Assembly: GCF_048268085.1 (NCBI RefSeq)
Contig: NZ_JBLWWF010000004.1
Span: forward strand, 124,001 to 188,000
DNA: 64,000 nt
Direction: 5' to 3'
From: Neptunicella sp048268085
Lineage (GTDB): Bacteria; Pseudomonadota; Gammaproteobacteria; Enterobacterales; Alteromonadaceae
The notes beneath the pieces are model-generated. The model searched no databases. It worked only from the letters and a program-made list of their open reading frames with translations, and was not told where the DNA came from. Positions within the stretch are counted from its first letter, which is position 1. Every line of letters begins with the position of its first letter. Shown here one piece after another: positions 63,291 through 64,000 of the stretch. The translations under genes and the position numbers were made by a program.

Positions 63291-64000
63291 TTAATCTCTT
63301 ATGGGTGGTGGCGCCAATACTTCACGGGTGCCATTGTGACCGGATGCCGTTACGACACCACTTTGTTCCATTTGTTCGACAATGCGTGCTGCGCGATTGT
63401 AACCAATTCTGAATTGACGCTGCACTAACGACACCGACACCTTGCGGTTAGTGGTAACAAAGGCAACAGCTTCATCGTATAACACATCACCTTCCTGATC
63501 AGCGCCTTCAGGCTGTTCTCCAGGCAGTAAGGCATCTGCAGATTGATCGCCACTGAGTATTTCATCAATATAATTGGGTTTACCCCGTTTTTTCCAATCC
63601 GACACCACGGCGTGTACTTCATGATCATCCACAAAAGCACCATGTACCCGGGTAGGAACGCCGGTTCCTGAGGGCAGATATAACATATCCCCCATTCCTA
63701 ACAAGGCTTCAGCACCCTGCTGATCGAGTATGGTACGGGAATCAATTTTGGATGAGACCTGAAACGCAATACGAGTGGGAATATTGGCTTTAATCAATCC
63801 GGTAATCACATCTACCGAAGGACGCTGGGTAGCCAGAATAAGATGAATACCGGCCGCCCGTGCTTTTTGTGCAATACGAGCAATGAGTTCTTCAACTTTT
63901 TTACCGACAATCATCATCATGTCGGCGAACTCGTCAACGATCACCACAATGCTAGGCAATTTTTCCAAATCGGGGGCGACCTCTTCCATACTTTCTTCAG
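63291..64000 (-). CDS. ftsK: DNA translocase FtsK, C-terminal part (partial)
   Basis: About 236 C-terminal residues; the gene extends past the right edge, and an internal ATG at 63989 is not the start. Walker B lies in IVVIVDEFADMMM, with KARAAGIHLILATQRPSVDV after it. The winged-helix gamma domain (LVQRQFRIGYNRAARIVEQM) reads KOPS and contacts XerD. Ends EVLAPPPIRD. Confidence 0.97.
   Translation of the reverse strand, partial: EESMEEVAPDLEKLPSIVVIVDEFADMMMIVGKKVEELIARIAQKARAAGIHLILATQRPSVDVITGLIKANIPTRIAFQVSSKIDSRTILDQQGAEALLGMGDMLYLPSGTGVPTRVHGAFVDDHEVHAVVSDWKKRGKPNYIDEILSGDQSADALLPGEQPEGADQEGDVLYDEAVAFVTTNRKVSVSLVQRQFRIGYNRAARIVEQMEQSGVVTASGHNGTREVLAPPPIRD

Overview
The window reads as the chromosome of a marine gammaproteobacterium, most likely of the order Alteromonadales. 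This is inferred from gene order (sdhCDAB-sucABCD facing gltA; uvrY-uvrC-pgsA followed by tRNA-Gly, tRNA-Cys and tRNA-Leu; serS-crcB-rarA-lolA-ftsK; tusDCB-tusE beside a YccA-type gene), from a FabR-type operator at fabA, and from moderate-to-low GC. No marker allows a genus call.

Region 1 (1-9.3 kb) is an AT-rich heavy-metal block. It holds a CzcC/CzcB/CzcA-type tripartite efflux operon (czcA runs off the left edge) led by a small Cys/His exported protein, and a divergent cytochrome c-FTR1 fusion permease. The permease promoter has a 19-base spacer as in MerR-type promoters, plus a Fur-like box. Next comes a decayed second metal locus: a cadR/pbrR-like MerR pseudogene, two Tn3-like terminal repeats, a czcC copy cut off exactly at one of those repeats, and a second small Cys/His protein.

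Region 2 (9.3-24.2 kb) holds a membrane diguanylate cyclase, glnS, and the TCA cluster sdhCDAB-sucABCD facing gltA. SucB carries two lipoyl domains. Terminator-like or other hairpins separate sdhB/sucA, sucB/sucC and sucD/glnS.

Region 3 (24.2-37.4 kb) is mixed: oxidoreductase, two MscS channels, VOC protein, a TonB-shaped orphan, ribB under an FMN riboswitch, CorA, fabA, and a five-gene two-component/cupredoxin/FTR1-like/outer-membrane operon. It ends with a patatin-Omp85 gene split by a frameshift.

Region 4 (37.6-51.0 kb) is housekeeping: rimO, a 4-TM protein, a CBS protein, an M20 hydrolase, rmuC, class I fumarase, pabB with an overlapping Nudix gene, sdaA, an 11-copy GTAGCTC repeat, cysB, a kinase-like protein and a coiled-coil protein.

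Region 5 (51.0-53.4 kb) is a small accessory patch beside tRNA genes: a GFA-domain remnant, an AbiEii-type nucleotidyltransferase with a 68-residue partner, an empty AT-rich stretch, and a partial duplicate of tRNA-Leu.

Region 6 (53.4-64 kb) is conserved core: pgsA, uvrC, uvrY, a small zinc-ribbon protein, tRNA-Ser, a BI-1/YccA protein, tusDCB-tusE, serS, crcB, rarA, lolA and the C-terminal part of ftsK.
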